From contig NC_021673.1 of NCBI RefSeq assembly GCF_000247815.1, forward strand, positions 37,272,102 to 37,336,101: 64,000 nt of DNA. Reading direction: 5' to 3'. The translations under genes were made by a program, and so were the position numbers. This DNA is from Ficedula albicollis. Lineage: Eukaryota > Chordata > Aves > Passeriformes > Muscicapidae. Shown here piece by piece: positions 49,221 through 61,660 of the stretch. Numbering within the stretch: position 1 is the first letter of the stretch; each line of letters begins with the position of its first letter. The notes beneath the pieces were generated by a model. That model saw only the letters and a program-made list of their open reading frames with translations. It was not told the DNA's origin and did not search any database.

Positions 49221-50647
49221 AAGATGTGGTTTGTTCTTCTTCCTAAGTCCTTCCTTCCTAATCGCAATTCAACACCCTTTTTAAGCATTGCTATGTATGA
49301 ACTTCATGCTGCTAGACAAATAAATTCTTTGGAAAAATGCACATTTTTATTTGGAAATAATGCCATCTCTTTGTTAGATTTGCAGCAATCCTATTTTGCC
49401 TCTACTGTTTTTAAGTCGAAAATGAAAAATTATTTAGAAGATGTTTGTGCATCATATTGTGCTGAATGGTATGTAGGTCAGCATGCTGCACCATAGCAGA
49501 TAAGGCACAGTGAACAAGTGTTCTATGTACTTACAAGCAAATATCAGTCATAATAGAAGTAGACAGATCTACAAGAGCGTTTTGGCTTAGGAAATGTTTC
49601 TTGTCATTAGCATTTAAAAAAAGCTATGAGATTCAGGCCTATCAGCACCGATTCACAGCAAAGCCTGGCTTGCACAGGTTGTTATCTGTTCAGTACAGAG
49701 GTGCAGCTGGTTAGCAAATGGATTTGCAGATTTTTTTTTTTAGCAGGGATGAGTAAAAAGGCAAAGAATCAGGTACTTACAACCCATTCAGAATGTAACA
49801 ATTTTGTTTGTGTTATAAACCAAACCTTCTGTTTTTTGCAAACTGCATTATTTTTAGAAACAGAACCAAGAAAAAACGGCTGATTTAAAAAAAATCTTTA
49901 TTCATATTCCAGTTTCCCTAAGGGCTCCAATATCCATGAAGTAATACCAGCAAAGGGAGCAATGAAGACTGCAGACTTCCATGATTCAGTTTATGATGCT
50001 GCTTTATTGTGTTAGCAGTCAAGTCAAAAGGCAATATCTAATATTTTTAATTTTTTATTTGTTCCTCTATGTGTTCTCAGAAACGTGAAGGGGAAAATAT
50101 GACTGATTCACTCCCTAATGCTATGGCTGAAGGTTAGGGTAATTTTTATTTTACGTGGAAGTGGAATAATTCCTCATGGAGATAGTAATCAGGGGTGATA
50201 CTGAAAGTAGCTCAGTCATCCTGAGTTGTAGGGTGCTGTTCTGCACAGCTATTTGCAAGGTGGAAGGGATGGGTTTCCTTTCCAAGGAAAAATGCTGTGC
50301 ATGAGCTATTGGGACTACTTACCAGGTATGTGAATGCTGTTCTTCTCTGTAAGGCAGAGAACAAGGCTATAAAGTGCAGAGAAAAGGTCCTCTCAGAAGG
50401 CTTCCTTGGCTAAAGAGGGGATGGTGAAAGGGCTCTGTAGGTGTCCTCCTGCCAGTGACCTGTGCAGTGACTCAGTGAGGACCATAGCTTCAGCCTGAGC
50501 TTTCACCCAACTCTAAAAGGACTGTGGGATGATTTTTAGTCTGTCTCCAGTACTTGTTAGCTGAAAAACAGCTCCGTAGTGCATGAACTTAAGGAAAACT
50601 GCTATTCACAGAAAAAGAAAGTGTGGTTACCTCCAGCATCTTTCCAT
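49221..50647. other. Unique non-coding DNA
   Basis: Two open runs on the plus strand (49224-49496 and 49626-49883, 90 and 85 codons) have no recognised domain. Nothing else is seen. Confidence 0.5.
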
Positions 50648-50835
50648 CATAGATTCATAGAATATGCTACATTGAAAGGGACCCATCAGGATCATCAAGC
50701 CCAACTCCTGGCCCTGCAGAGGATGCCTCAAGAATCTCACCATGAGCCTGAGAATGTTGTCCAAATGGCTCTTGAACTCAGACAGACTTGGTTCTGTGGC
50801 CACTTCCCTGGAAAAACTGTTCTGCAATTCTAACT
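50648..50835 (-). mobile_element. CR1 LINE 3' end, short
   Basis: CATAGATTCATAGAAT (reverse-complement terminal octamers) at 50648 is followed by 'gaaagggacccatcaggatcatcaagcccaactcctgg', the 'ttgtccaaatggctcttgaactcag' segment and 'ggccacttccctgg', all in CR1 order. The copy is truncated after about 190 bp. Confidence 0.93.
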
Positions 50836-52430
50836 TAGGCTGCTGGACTTACTTGGGAGAGCTCAAATATCATAAACAGTAAACACAAATGGGGCCAGTA
50901 AGTTGCTGATGCTCCTCAACTTGGTTTTATCAAACGATAAAACTGCTCCAAATTTTAGATCGGTGTTAAAGGTATTTTCTCCTACATCTGAAACAAACAT
51001 TAACAATTTGTGAATACTAGCCTTGGCCACTGTCCAAACAGGAAAGTACTGGAAATGTGTACATTAAGGAGTGCAATGCTGACCCCCTGCAGGCAGAGAA
51101 CCAAAGCTTAGAATAAAAGTGAACAAGTATGAATGAAAGGATTTGATTGAATATGTAAGGACTATACAAGCACTGAAACTATGAGGCGAAATATACGGTA
51201 AATATTTGTATTGTTGACTTGAAAAAGGGAAGAAGAGATATTTATGGCTGGACAAGTGAGAACAGAAAGGAATCATAAGTAAAGTGCCATGGGAAGTATA
51301 ATATTTAAGCTTTGATTTTGCACAGAGAAGTGCTAAAACCAGACATAAATGCATCATGTGAATATAATTCAGTATGGAGTATGTTGTTGCAGTTCTGTTT
51401 TTAAGGGTACTGCTGCCTTATGCAATGTATTTTAGATGTGAATCCAATGATTTGCAAAGTTTTAATCTCTTGACAACATTTTCAGGTGAAACTAGAAACA
51501 AGAGAAGAGGTTCCTCAAATTAAGTTACTTATGGTGTCTGCTAGTCTACTGTAAAATCAGCTCAAGTTTGCCAAGTCAAAATTATGTTCTGTTTTTCCTG
51601 ATGTAAATTCAGGTCACTGAATTTAATGGATATTCTATGGGTGTAACAGAGAGCAACATTTGGCTCAGAAGCTACAAAGAGAAATGTCTCCAATATTATT
51701 TTATTATATTAGGATCTTACATTGAGCATCTTATTGTTGATTGCAGTAGCAGGTCTCTGTGCGTGCTTGCCATTGACTGATAAGAGGCATTTATAAACTA
51801 TAGCATTGATAAGATTCCCACACTTGTTCATGGAAGATGAGCAAGATTCCCTTCCTTTTATGCATGTTGAATAACAATATCTGTTGTATAGGAGGAGGTA
51901 AAGAAAACCGTATGCAGGTTTTTTTGACATGAGTATCCTATAGTATAACTATTTTTTAATGCATAACCATATGGGAGTGACTGTACCATGACTTTAAAAT
52001 TTATTTTCTCTTTATTTAAGGGAGATTTTTCAATTAAATATTTGTATCTCTATGATTTTGTAATTGTTAATTTATTGCTTGCCTTAACAAAGTTTATCTA
52101 CTGATGGAAAGCAGATTTCTTTACCCTGAAAAGCTCAAAGTAAGAAGCTATGGTTTTCTTACAGTGGCTGAAATTCATATATTAAACAAAAGGGTGACAA
52201 ACATACTAAACCATCTCAACAAAGATGTGAAGACTTAGTGCAGGTGACCTGAACATATATGTGAACTTCAAAATGGGTCCTGCTCCATAAATAAGGTGTA
52301 TTCTGCATGCCCCTTCCCTTTGCCACCACCTTTTCCTTTGTCACTACCTATCTAAGCAAGAGACAGTATTTAAAAGCCTAGAGTTGGGCTGGACTTTGCA
52401 CCCAGAAATCCAGGGTCTCACACACATAGA
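50836..52430. other. Unique AT-rich DNA
   Basis: I see no gene or repeat. Confidence 0.5.
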
Positions 52431-52439
52431 GGGAACCTT

Positions 52440-52640
52440 ACTTCATCAGAAATGTATTTTTATTAAATTATTAAATGTAACTTTGTGGTAAAGCACAATT
52501 TAAAAGTATGCAGTAAGAAATGTAACTCTCCTCAGGGCCAATTTACGTATTTAATAATATCTCCTTTTCATAGTAATGCAGATATATTTGATTGTGCATA
52601 TAAATTTATAAATAGTATAACTTATCATTGAAAAATCAAG
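52440..52640. promoter_or_regulatory. Candidate conserved non-coding element (weak)
   Basis: An AT-rich, non-repetitive stretch around CCAATTTACGTATTTAATAA and ATGCAGATATATTTGATTGT with several homeodomain- or POU-like words. Weaker than the other candidates. Confidence 0.17.
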
Positions 52641-52959
52641 GATAACATCCTAGAAATCAGTGGAAAAAGTCCCATTCATACAAGGGGTAGATTTTATGAA
52701 GTGAAATTGCCATTTAATCCAAAATTATCTGTAATGTGTCCAATTCAGCGTAGTTCTTCTTCTTACCTAAGTTTGACATTTTCAGATTGCTGTGGAAAAA
52801 CCTGTCTGAGGCACACTAGGAGAGAGTTTAATTGTAAGATCTTGCATTAATTACAAGGTTCAACCTTATAACTTCTATTACCTTAGCAAGAGGCGTGACC
52901 AAAAATCATTGATAACTCAGGGTGTGGATTAATGAAACATTGCTTTACTCACATTGTAA

Positions 52960-53312
52960 AGCAGGGAAATAGATGGGAACAGCAGCTGAAGACTCAGGGT
53001 GCGTTAGCAGAGCCCTGACCATGTGGGCTGTGCTGCATGGAGCATGGGCAGCAGCAGCATCAGCTGGTCCAGACTGCCATGCCGGGCAGCGGCAGCATCA
53101 GCTGGTCCAGACTGCCATGCCTGCTCAGTCCTTGGGTCTGCCTGCTCTCAAAAGCTTCCTGGCATGTGCTGTGGCAAAATGAGAGAATGCCACCTGCAAG
53201 GGGCAAATGAGCTGAAACCCCCAATGTCCTCCATACCTCAAGGAGTGCAGGACTGTGTGCTAACAAGCAGCCATCCTACCTGCTGGGACAAGTGCTTTTG
53301 TTACCTGCATAG
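52960..53312 (+). other. Possible non-coding exon ending at a strong splice donor
   Basis: A GC-richer patch containing a 38-bp tandem duplication and ending at CATAG/GTAAGTTTGG (donor at 53312/53313), a near-consensus 5' splice site. A 97-codon frame (53023-53316) crosses the donor, but its cysteine- and serine-rich peptide matches nothing known. I see no clear upstream promoter or acceptor. Confidence 0.15.
53046..53121. repeat. Two-copy tandem duplication, unit 38 bp
   Basis: GGGCAGCAGCAGCATCAGCT at 53046 recurs as GGGCAGCGGCAGCATCAGCT at 53084. One or two substitutions separate the copies, both ending GACTGCCATGCC. Confidence 0.95.
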
Positions 53313-55859
53313 GTAAGTTTGGTAAATTGTGATGCAATGATGAGACATTGTTCTGTGTGTCAACAGTGGTGTAAAGTGTTTCCTTCTGACTTTTCCTGCT
53401 TTTGCCACTTACATGCATGATGAATGAGGAAAACATTGTGGGCCGTGTTTGCAGCATCATTTTAGCTGGCTATCTGTGTTTGGAAAACGGGTCAGAACAT
53501 CAGCACTTCTAAAATGGTGTTGTGTCACTGCAATAAACTGAGTTACAGCAATTTGCACCAGCTGAGGGCTTGGAACTAGATTTTTAGGAACATTTGATTA
53601 AACAATATTAGAGTAAGACTCTATCTTGTACATTTCCACATTTGCATCCAGTAGTGACCTGTACCTGATGTATCAGAGGGAGAAAAATGGCTAAAGCAAG
53701 TAAAGCAATGCACAGTCTGGTGAATCTCATGCATTAGATTTCCAGAGCTGGACAAGTCAAGCTCATACATGTAAATAGAAATCTACTGATTTTATCATTT
53801 CAAAAGCAGATGAGCAGAACTTGATCTTGCTTGTGCTGCTGGTATCTTCAAATTCAATGACAGCAGGATCAGGGCTTTAGTCATCATAGGGCTAAACTCA
53901 TCTTTATAGCAAATGGAAGAAGGCATAAGAGTTGATAAGGAAATATATGTAATAATCTCATTTTAGGTTTCTTGTGATTTTACTGTAGCTGTTCTGAAGC
54001 ATGGTACTAAAAACTGGTAAACTAAATGCCTGATGCAGGGCACCTTCTTTTTTCTGAATTATACAAAAAACACCAAAGGAAAAATTAATAATGAAATAAG
54101 AACAGGTATAAAAACGTAGACAATGAAAAATTACTGTGTTCAGAGACAGAAAACAAATGCCAAAAGACTCAAATGTTGTACAGATAAAAAATACTATACA
54201 TATTGTTAGAAAGCCAGCATATACACCATATTATTCTTTAAAACATTATGGATCAAATTTGTAATATCCTTCACAGCTTCCAGTAGACTCTGAATATACT
54301 GTGATCTGCCTAGTGTCAGTCTGAAGTTGGATTTTTAGGATATATCTGAGCTTGGCTCTATTTCCATTCAAAGCCGAGGTTCAGTTTCTTAACTCTTCTC
54401 TGAGAGCTATTAGTGGAGTTTACCACATTGGGCTAATGGACAAAGAGGCCAATTTTGAGCAAATAAAACCACTAAAAACATGATGTGCAATTGCTTGATG
54501 GCAAGGCTATGGTTATTAGCACTTGTAAAACAGCAGATACAATTAATGGAACGTGGCTGGGACATCCCTTGAAAATCAGATCTATTGCTGTGATTTGACA
54601 GAGTGATTCCATAAATGTCTAGAAACAAAGAGTGGTTAATAGAATAGACTAAGAGGAGAGGAATCAGGGAGCTTGAAGGTGGTGAAGAGAAAATGTGATT
54701 AAGTAGGCTAATAAATTTCTGGGGAGGGAGATGGTGTAGACACCCTTAGTGGGTGAGATTTATAGGCAAAGATGTATCTTCCAGAAGCTCCCAGGAGAAA
54801 GACTGATTCCTATGCTTGTAGCATAGCCTTGAAAAAACAGGAGGGTTTCAGCCCTTTGTTACTTTGCCTTCACTGGCATTTGACTCTACCCAACATTTTA
54901 GTTATGCCAAAAGCCCCTCATCACAACTCCAGGATGCAGTCTTTCTGTTTCACCAGTAGACCTGGTAGCACTAAAGCAACATAGATAATTTAGAATACCT
55001 TTTTCTGTTACTGCAAGGTCTCACACTACTCTCTTTTGGTCATAATCAGCATCTAGAGAACTCCCCATAACTGAACAGGGATCCTATATTAAAAGACATC
55101 CCAGAAACAAAAGCCTTCAGTGTGCAAGTGGTGCAGCCAGCCCTTTTGTAGGCTTCTTTCTCATCTCAATTTCTTTTGGCTGTTTGCTCACATACAAACA
55201 ATAGAACTCACTATCCTGATTTGACACAAAGTAATGCACTTATTTCAGGAAACAACGACGTTTGAATTAAATAACTCTGCTGGGTGGCAGATGTGGGAAA
55301 GCACATGTGTCCAAATACACACTTTTAGAAATGCTCATTTGGCAAATTAATAGCCTAAAAACTTCCCAAACAAAATAAACATGCAAGAAGTGATTTATAT
55401 AAAAAACATTTCCTTCTGATTAAAGTGTCAGTTTGGTATAAACAGGGCAGAAGAGGGTTTTAAAGAGAAGGTTGTGAACCCCTTCCTCACAGTGCCGTGC
55501 TGCACCTCAGCATGCAGTGACACAGGGGTTCGTGCAGCTACTTTTTGGAGCAATTACTCATGTTGTAAAACAGAGGCTTACAAGCTGGGGCTTTGTCATT
55601 TGGTTATGAAATTAACTGATTTGTGCACGTATTCCTGTAGATTCGAATATTTTATCAGTATGGAGCGCAAGGCATGAAGGCCATTCCTGTGCCACAGCTG
55701 TCTGAAGTGAAGGCAAACAAAATGAAGTGAAAAAGAAATTTACGTACAAAAAAAAAATCTGAAAAATGAAGGGAAGCTGTCCTTGATGTTAGAGCTTGTC
55801 TTGCTTTATGCCGGAATTCTGTTGTTACTTTTGAAAATGTAAAAACGGTTCCAAAGCAC
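53313..55859. other. Unique AT-rich DNA
   Basis: No gene is visible in about 2.5 kb. Confidence 0.5.
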
Positions 55860-56520
55860 ATTGGCACGTGCATGAAACTGCAATACTCACTTGGCACTGC
55901 CTGCTCCCAGTGCTGGCAGTGTGGCACATAGACCTCTTTAGCCTCTTCCTCTGTTGTTTTCTGCACAAGAGCCAACCATTGTGGCTACTCATGAGGCAAG
56001 GCTGGCAGCTGAAGGACCCAGATGCCAAGCTCTGGATTGTCTGTCTGTTCGGTTTGTGGCTGGTCTCTTCCCTGGCATCTGCCCTGGCATTGCAGCAGGC
56101 TGTGTAACCGTCTGTGGAGCTGGGTTCAGGATTAGGCTTCTGCTGGATAGCATGCTCTCCTGGTCACTGTTTGCCTTTCGAATTACCCTTGATTATGAGG
56201 AATGCGTTTCTCTCCTGCAGACTCCACCCAGGGCGAGCGTGCTCGTGCTGTGCTGCTTGGTGGAGAAAGGTGGGTGCTCCCCTCCCTTGGCATGCCATGG
56301 TTTTGGCTTTAGAGAAGAGCATGAGGAATTTCAGCCCCATAAACCCAACCATCTCCTGTCAGCCAGGAAAATTTTCAAGTTGAATGTGATAACACACTTG
56401 TATGTCTTTTATGTGGCTGAGCCCCCCAGGTCCCAGCAACAGCCTGAAGAATGTCATCTCTGGTTTGTGTTAGCCCACATGCCTGTAAGACTCTGCTTAG
56501 GCTGTGGCTGATTTTTAATC
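55860..56520 (+). other. GC-richer patch with 185-codon frame and 49-nt exon-like unit
   Basis: The longest open frame in the window (55954-56511, plus strand) lies here, but two other plus-strand frames are also open, so low stop density is the simplest reason. Its peptide has a hydrophobic stretch (LLLDSMLSWSLFAFRI near residues 62-77) and no recognised domain. Within it, 56221-56269 is flanked by a strong acceptor (TTTCTCTCCTGCAG) and a good donor (AAAG/GTGGGT), giving a 49-nt exon-like unit. No neighbouring exons are identified. Confidence 0.18.
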
Positions 56521-57251
56521 CATTGCAAGTGTCACAGCTGAGCTGCATGAGATGGTTGTTTCTCTTTGGGGGTATTTATCTTTGGCACCCAGAAAGTTCA
56601 GCAGGCGATTTAAGTGGGGAAGCTCCCAGGACAATAGAAGCACTGCTAGTGAGTGACTAAAGGGGTAAAGGTGTCTTTTTCTTGCAATTTATTAGTGTAA
56701 TATTGTTATACCTTGTGACAGCAATCTTGTATCATTAATATATATTCTTCTGCCTTTCTTTTATTTGATTTAGAGAATACCAGCTGACCAGGGTAAAACT
56801 ACTTTGGGTCAAGCTACTTTGTCACTGCATCTGCCTGATGCTGGGGAAAGGTCTCCCATATTGAGATCAAGCTCTTGTCCCACTGACACAACACTCATCT
56901 GAAGCCTGATTTTCAAAGGACATTTCTTTCCTCTAGAGTCCTCTTTATCTTATATATGGATTGGTATAGCTGCAGGTCACTGCACCCACATGTGCATGTG
57001 TTGAGAAAGGCAGAAAAACCGGCTGAGAGAACTTCATGCAAAACCTGTTTTGAACTCCTCAAGTATTAAAAATTTGCATTTATAGATGCAAAATTGTTAT
57101 GTGACAATGTTTCTAAAATAAATAATTTTTAGTGAGAAAATAGAGAAAGGGATTGTTTAGCAGTTCGTTTGCTGGTGAGTAAATCTGCAATGGGTACAAA
57201 GAAGGATGTGCCCTATTCAACATTTGTAGATGCTGGACCAGTCAAGGCATC
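56521..57251. other. Unique AT-rich DNA
   Basis: I see nothing gene-like. Confidence 0.5.
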
Positions 57252-57400
57252 AAAGAATCACAGAATAATGTGGGTTGAAAGAGATCTTTAAAGGCCACCT
57301 AGTCCAACTCCCACTGTGAGGCACAGGGACATCTTGAACTAGATCAGGTTGCTCAGAGCCTGGTCCAACCTGACCTTCAGTGTTGCTGAGAGTGATGGAC
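57252..57400 (-). mobile_element. CR1 LINE 3' end, short
   Basis: AAGAATCACAGAATAATG (reverse-complement octamers), then 'gggttgaaagagatctttaaaggccacctagtccaactccc' and 'atcttgaactagatcaggttgctcagagcctggtccaacctgacc', in CR1 order. It is truncated after about 150 bp. Confidence 0.93.
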
Positions 57401-58424
57401 AACACAAGGACTCATACACTTGTAAATATTATCCCTTATGAGACTTCTGAGAAGAGAACACTGGGATAGAGGAACCACTGCTTGTCCCAGCTGGACATCT
57501 CATGCCACAAAACACCAGCATGGCTGTAAGACTAGCTGGGAATGAAGGCGATATTGCACTACCTGCATTTTTTCTTTTCTCTTTTAGCTCATACCTCAGG
57601 TGTCTCATACTCCCTTAATATTTGATACAGCTAGGATTGAAGAAGTGCAGGAGGGAGCAGCACAGTGCAGCTGTGTGACTGATGCCCCGTGGGCACAGCC
57701 AGTCTCACTGCATCAGAGGCATTGCCACCATCTTCCAAAGCCTGCCACGAGCACTGTGCTGCCTACCCAGGCACTTCCACCACATCCAGAACTACTACAC
57801 ACCCAGTCCATCTCCAGTTTTTACTAGAAGTTACTTTCAAAAACATTTCTGTTTGGAGCTGGAAACACTCTGAGAAAGGCCAGTGTCCATGTTATTCTTT
57901 CTGACTGGAGGCAAAGAAAAAGTGGCTTTTCGACAATTCATCAAATTCTGTTTGGACCAGGGAACTGTACTATGGTATTGTGCCAAGCTGCAATGCCAGC
58001 TTTCAGTAAGATGTCAGAAGATAATTTACACATAAATTTCATATTCAGAATGCTATTGAACAATGCCTTTCCCAATCTTTTAAAAATTAAGATAATTTAT
58101 AAACTTGAGAAATATAATGGCACATCACATAGTCATTACCATTTAACAAAATGTCTATTAATTTATTTTCTACTTAGCACCAATTTTAATATTATTAAAA
58201 ACAATTATCTTTGTTTATAGAATACATTTTTTCCAATCAGGAGGAAATAGAAAAATTTCAGCCTCCCAAAATGATCAAGTTATTTTAAGGAACTTTATTA
58301 CAAGAACTTGTTGGTGATTTCTAACAAGTAAATTGATTTCAGTTGGAATGGGAAATACATCAAAAATATTTGAAATAAAAGTTGATATTCCGAATATAGT
58401 TTGGATCCTATTTCCACATTGACA
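57401..58424. other. Unique DNA
   Basis: Three short overlapping frames are open near 57600-57904. None is recognised. Confidence 0.5.
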
Positions 58425-58541
58425 GCAAATACAAATTCTGGCAGCAGTCTGCACAGGTAAACATTTATCACTTCTAAGCTTATTTGCAAATACAAATTCT
58501 GGCAGCAGTCTGCACAGGTAAACATTTATCACTTCTAAGCT
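58425..58541. repeat. Two-copy tandem duplication, unit 61 bp
   Basis: GCAAATACAAATTCTGGCAG at 58425 recurs at 58486. The copies are identical by eye through CATTTATCACTTCTAAGCT, so this is one of the youngest duplications in the window. Confidence 0.96.
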
Positions 58542-59490
58542 GCATAAAACCTTAAGGTCATGACCACTTAGCTAAAAGTGCCCTCCTGCCCCAAAACTCA
58601 GGGTGATGCTGCAGCATAGTTTCAGAATTCTCTGTGAAGTGCTCTGAATTGTGTCTGGGATCAGATTTTTCATTTTACCCTCAACATGCACTGCACTTAT
58701 TTTATACCCCTTTCATTCTCTGGTATCAATCAGCAGAGGCAGATGCTTATCACTTCTTACACCAATAAATCCCTTCTCCAAGACTGAAAAGATATCAGTC
58801 ATCATTTGTCTTAGAAATCCAACCCAAGGAACAAAATACGGAAACATTATCATTATTTGAAATTATATTTGGGCAACAACTGACTGATGTATGCTGATGT
58901 TGCATTTACCTCTTCTCTTTAACCATGTGATTTTACAAATTATGTAGTTTTGGTCTCTCATCCCTAAAGAATTTAATCAGTAGTGGTTGGATGGTGGAGA
59001 TAGTATGTAGACAATTTTTTTGCTACAAACCCCTTTAGGAATAAGTTGGCAGAAAAAAAATTATTTAAAACCTCATTAAAAGGAGCAGCTAAGGTTTGGC
59101 ACAAACAAATCTCAGTGTGGGAATTAATGCTTTTTCACCAAATTAAAGAATATCAGTTTGTTTGTTTTAAAATTATATTGGTGCAGCAACCCCCCCATAC
59201 CTCCTCCCCCAGAATATAGCTGATCTGCTGTTTTTGATGCTTTTTTTTGTGCTTGTAGAATTCCTATGTAGCTTCTATTTGAGATGAAATTTGGCAAGTG
59301 ATTAGACCATAATATGTCTAAATGCTTTGTGTATTTTGGAGAAAAAAAAATAAAAAAGCGCTGAGATAATAAAGCTCTAAAAGTTGCTGCTGCATATGTA
59401 CTGCAAGTGCTTTTCAAAGAAGTTTCATAAGATTTTTAATTAGGTGGCTAAGACTATACATGTTAGACTGGAACTGTTTGGTCTGTGGGG
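58542..59490. other. Unique AT-rich DNA
   Basis: I see nothing beyond short homopolymers. Confidence 0.5.
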
Positions 59491-59610
59491 TAAATAATGT
59501 GCATTTTAAAAACATTTATAAATACATATTCCCCCACTTGACATTGCTATTCCAGTCCACTGAGTAAATAATGCATATTTTTAAAAATTCATAAATACAT
59601 ATAATATGTA
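59491..59610. repeat. Probable old tandem duplication, unit ~74 bp
   Basis: TAAATAATGTGCATTTTAAA at 59491 and TAAATAATGCATATTTTTAA at 59565 share a following 'ataaatacatat'. Copies are diverged and the sequence is AT-rich, so chance similarity is not excluded. Confidence 0.5.
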
Positions 59611-60779
59611 AAAAAGCTGCCCAGATACTGTATGTGTGGGACCTAGAAACTTGGATGATGCTGAAACAGACACAGTCCCCAAGGATAATGATACATACTC
59701 TATAACCTCCCATGAAAGTTTTCTTTCAAAATAAAGCAAGGAAGAAAGTTCTATAGACTAAATTACACTCAAATAAGATGAAGGCTGTGACGCAAACCTT
59801 CAGAACTCTGCAGAGTCAAAGCAAAGTTTGCCTTTGTCCTCAGATCATGCTGCTGAGTTTTTTTACTCCATTCCTTTCTTTTCCTTCTTGCTACCTTAAG
59901 AGCAGCATGATTTAGGAAAAGAAGGTCAGCATTCACATTTCATTTCTTGAGCCCTGTGGATCTGAATACACATGGATTATTCAGATAGAAAGGTTTTATT
60001 TCTGTTCAATAGTTTTCTGGATTTGGGTTTTTTTAAAATTATTTTTTAATTAAAGGAATATAGGAGCAATCTCAAGCGGCCAGAATGCCCTGGTTTGAGG
60101 CAGGAAATGCAGAAACTCTAAATAATAAGTATAGATGAATAGTCCAGGGCTTTCACCTTTGTAGTTCTTCATACAACAAAATGCTGAAGCATTCACTTAG
60201 CTTAACTTTCAGCACATGTTTATCCTCACTCTTATTCAGCAAAAAACTTAAACACATCCTCCAATCAACTTTAACTAGAGCATAAATTCATATGTTCTTC
60301 TGGGTCAGTGCTTAAAGTTACACCAATAAAGGAGCCCTGACTGAATTTCTATCAGCAAGATTAAACATTATTAAGGTATGTAGACCTGCTGGGAGTTGTG
60401 CAGTGTGGTGGTCAACAAATCTGCTCCCTCCTGCTCTGTGCATTTATTTTCAGGTATGCAATAAGGTGTGCCCACTGGGAGCAAATTCTGCCCAACTGAA
60501 TGGCAGCCCTTCATGTCATCCTGCATTTTATATGGAACAGAAGAAAATGAGACCCCAAAGAGAGCTGGATTGCAAAATTGCCCATAAAATTATAGGGAGT
60601 GAGTCTGATAGGAAATGTTATGCATTTTAACCTCTGGTTTGTTTTTTTCTCCCCCTGTTCCTTCTATACAGAGACCACCTTCATATGATCTGGTTCCTTA
60701 GTGGAATTATTCCTCTGTGTATCTTTATATCATTTTCTTAGCTTCTAACCACTGTATTTCTGCACAGTTTCGTATCTGC
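59611..60779. other. Unique non-coding DNA
   Basis: A 75-codon open run at 60403-60630 is unremarkable. Nothing else is seen. Confidence 0.5.
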
Positions 60780-61660
60780 TAGCCCCAGCATTTCCAGCCT
60801 ATGAAAACCTCATAAATCTACTTCATTTTTCTAATAAGACATGAAAGTCCTTAATTGGCCTTAATGAAATGCACTTAAAGGGCAATAAACGTGTTTAAGC
60901 CCCTCTTTCAGGGTGAGCTACAGTACTCTCACTCTGCTCTGTTTTAGCCTTTGTGGTAATTAATCACTTATTCATATGTGGCACATCAGTAACAAGATCA
61001 AGCAACTACTGCACAATTGCATGATAATAAGCTGCTCATATATGTGTCAAGATTTAGCAATCCTTTTTAAAGCCTAATTTAAACTCATTTTACAACTAAG
61101 CAGGCTGCTTCTCTGAAGTATTTCTACCCAGTATCTTTTTTACATATTGCTGCTGAAATGCCATCTTTTAATTTTGTTTATAGAGCTGCATTTGCCTGAA
61201 ATCTACTCATGGTAGCAGAGTGAATTACAGCAAAGTGAGAGCATTGCCATTGTATTTTTCCAAAGGCTTTATCTTTGATCAAAGACCACAGTCACCCTCA
61301 CACAGAAGGAAAGGCCACAGAATTAGCATCCATTAAGATAGCATTTTTGAAAAGTAATGAATTACAATGAAGTTTTATTATCCAGGCCTGTGAAGCTGTG
61401 TCCCCTGTGAATCTTACGCTGGTTGCCTTTGTCAATGGGCAAGAGCACAGTCTGGGTGAAGGGAACCAAAGTTATTTTCTAGCACTCAGGCCTTTGATTC
61501 CTGGCAATGAACCTGCTCCTTAAATCTGATTTGTATTTGCTGTAAGTTCTGGAATTTCACCCTTCAGACACAGAGAAGTGCATATATTAGAATCTGAGTT
61601 CAATTAATATTGACAAAAATTTATGTCTTTTGCCAATCCAGTGGCCTGAGATGAAAACCA
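60780..61660. promoter_or_regulatory. Candidate enhancer / conserved non-coding cluster
   Basis: The most enhancer-like stretch of the window. It holds CTTAATTGGCCTTAATGAAA and GCACTTAAAGG (NKX-like) near 60850-60880, AGGGCAATAAACGTG near 60879, TGCACAATTGCATGATAAT near 61008, the perfect palindrome CTTTGATCAAAG at 61273-61284 (overlapping TCF/LEF sites on both strands) followed by a RUNX-like ACCACA, and AAAGTAATGAATTACAATG near 61353. It is non-repetitive and nearly ORF-free. Deep conservation is inferred, not shown. Confidence 0.35.
61273..61284. promoter_or_regulatory. Palindromic TCF/LEF site
   Basis: CTTTGATCAAAG contains the Wnt-effector TCF/LEF consensus (CTTTGATC) on both strands. 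A RUNX-like ACCACA follows within three bases. Confidence 0.4.

Noticed and set aside
8577..58541. Assembly artefact as the sole explanation of the tandem duplications
   Set aside because: Copies differ by substitutions and small indels and span a range of divergence. False duplications from overlapping contig ends would be essentially identical. A few of the most similar pairs (for example 58425-58541) could still be artefacts.
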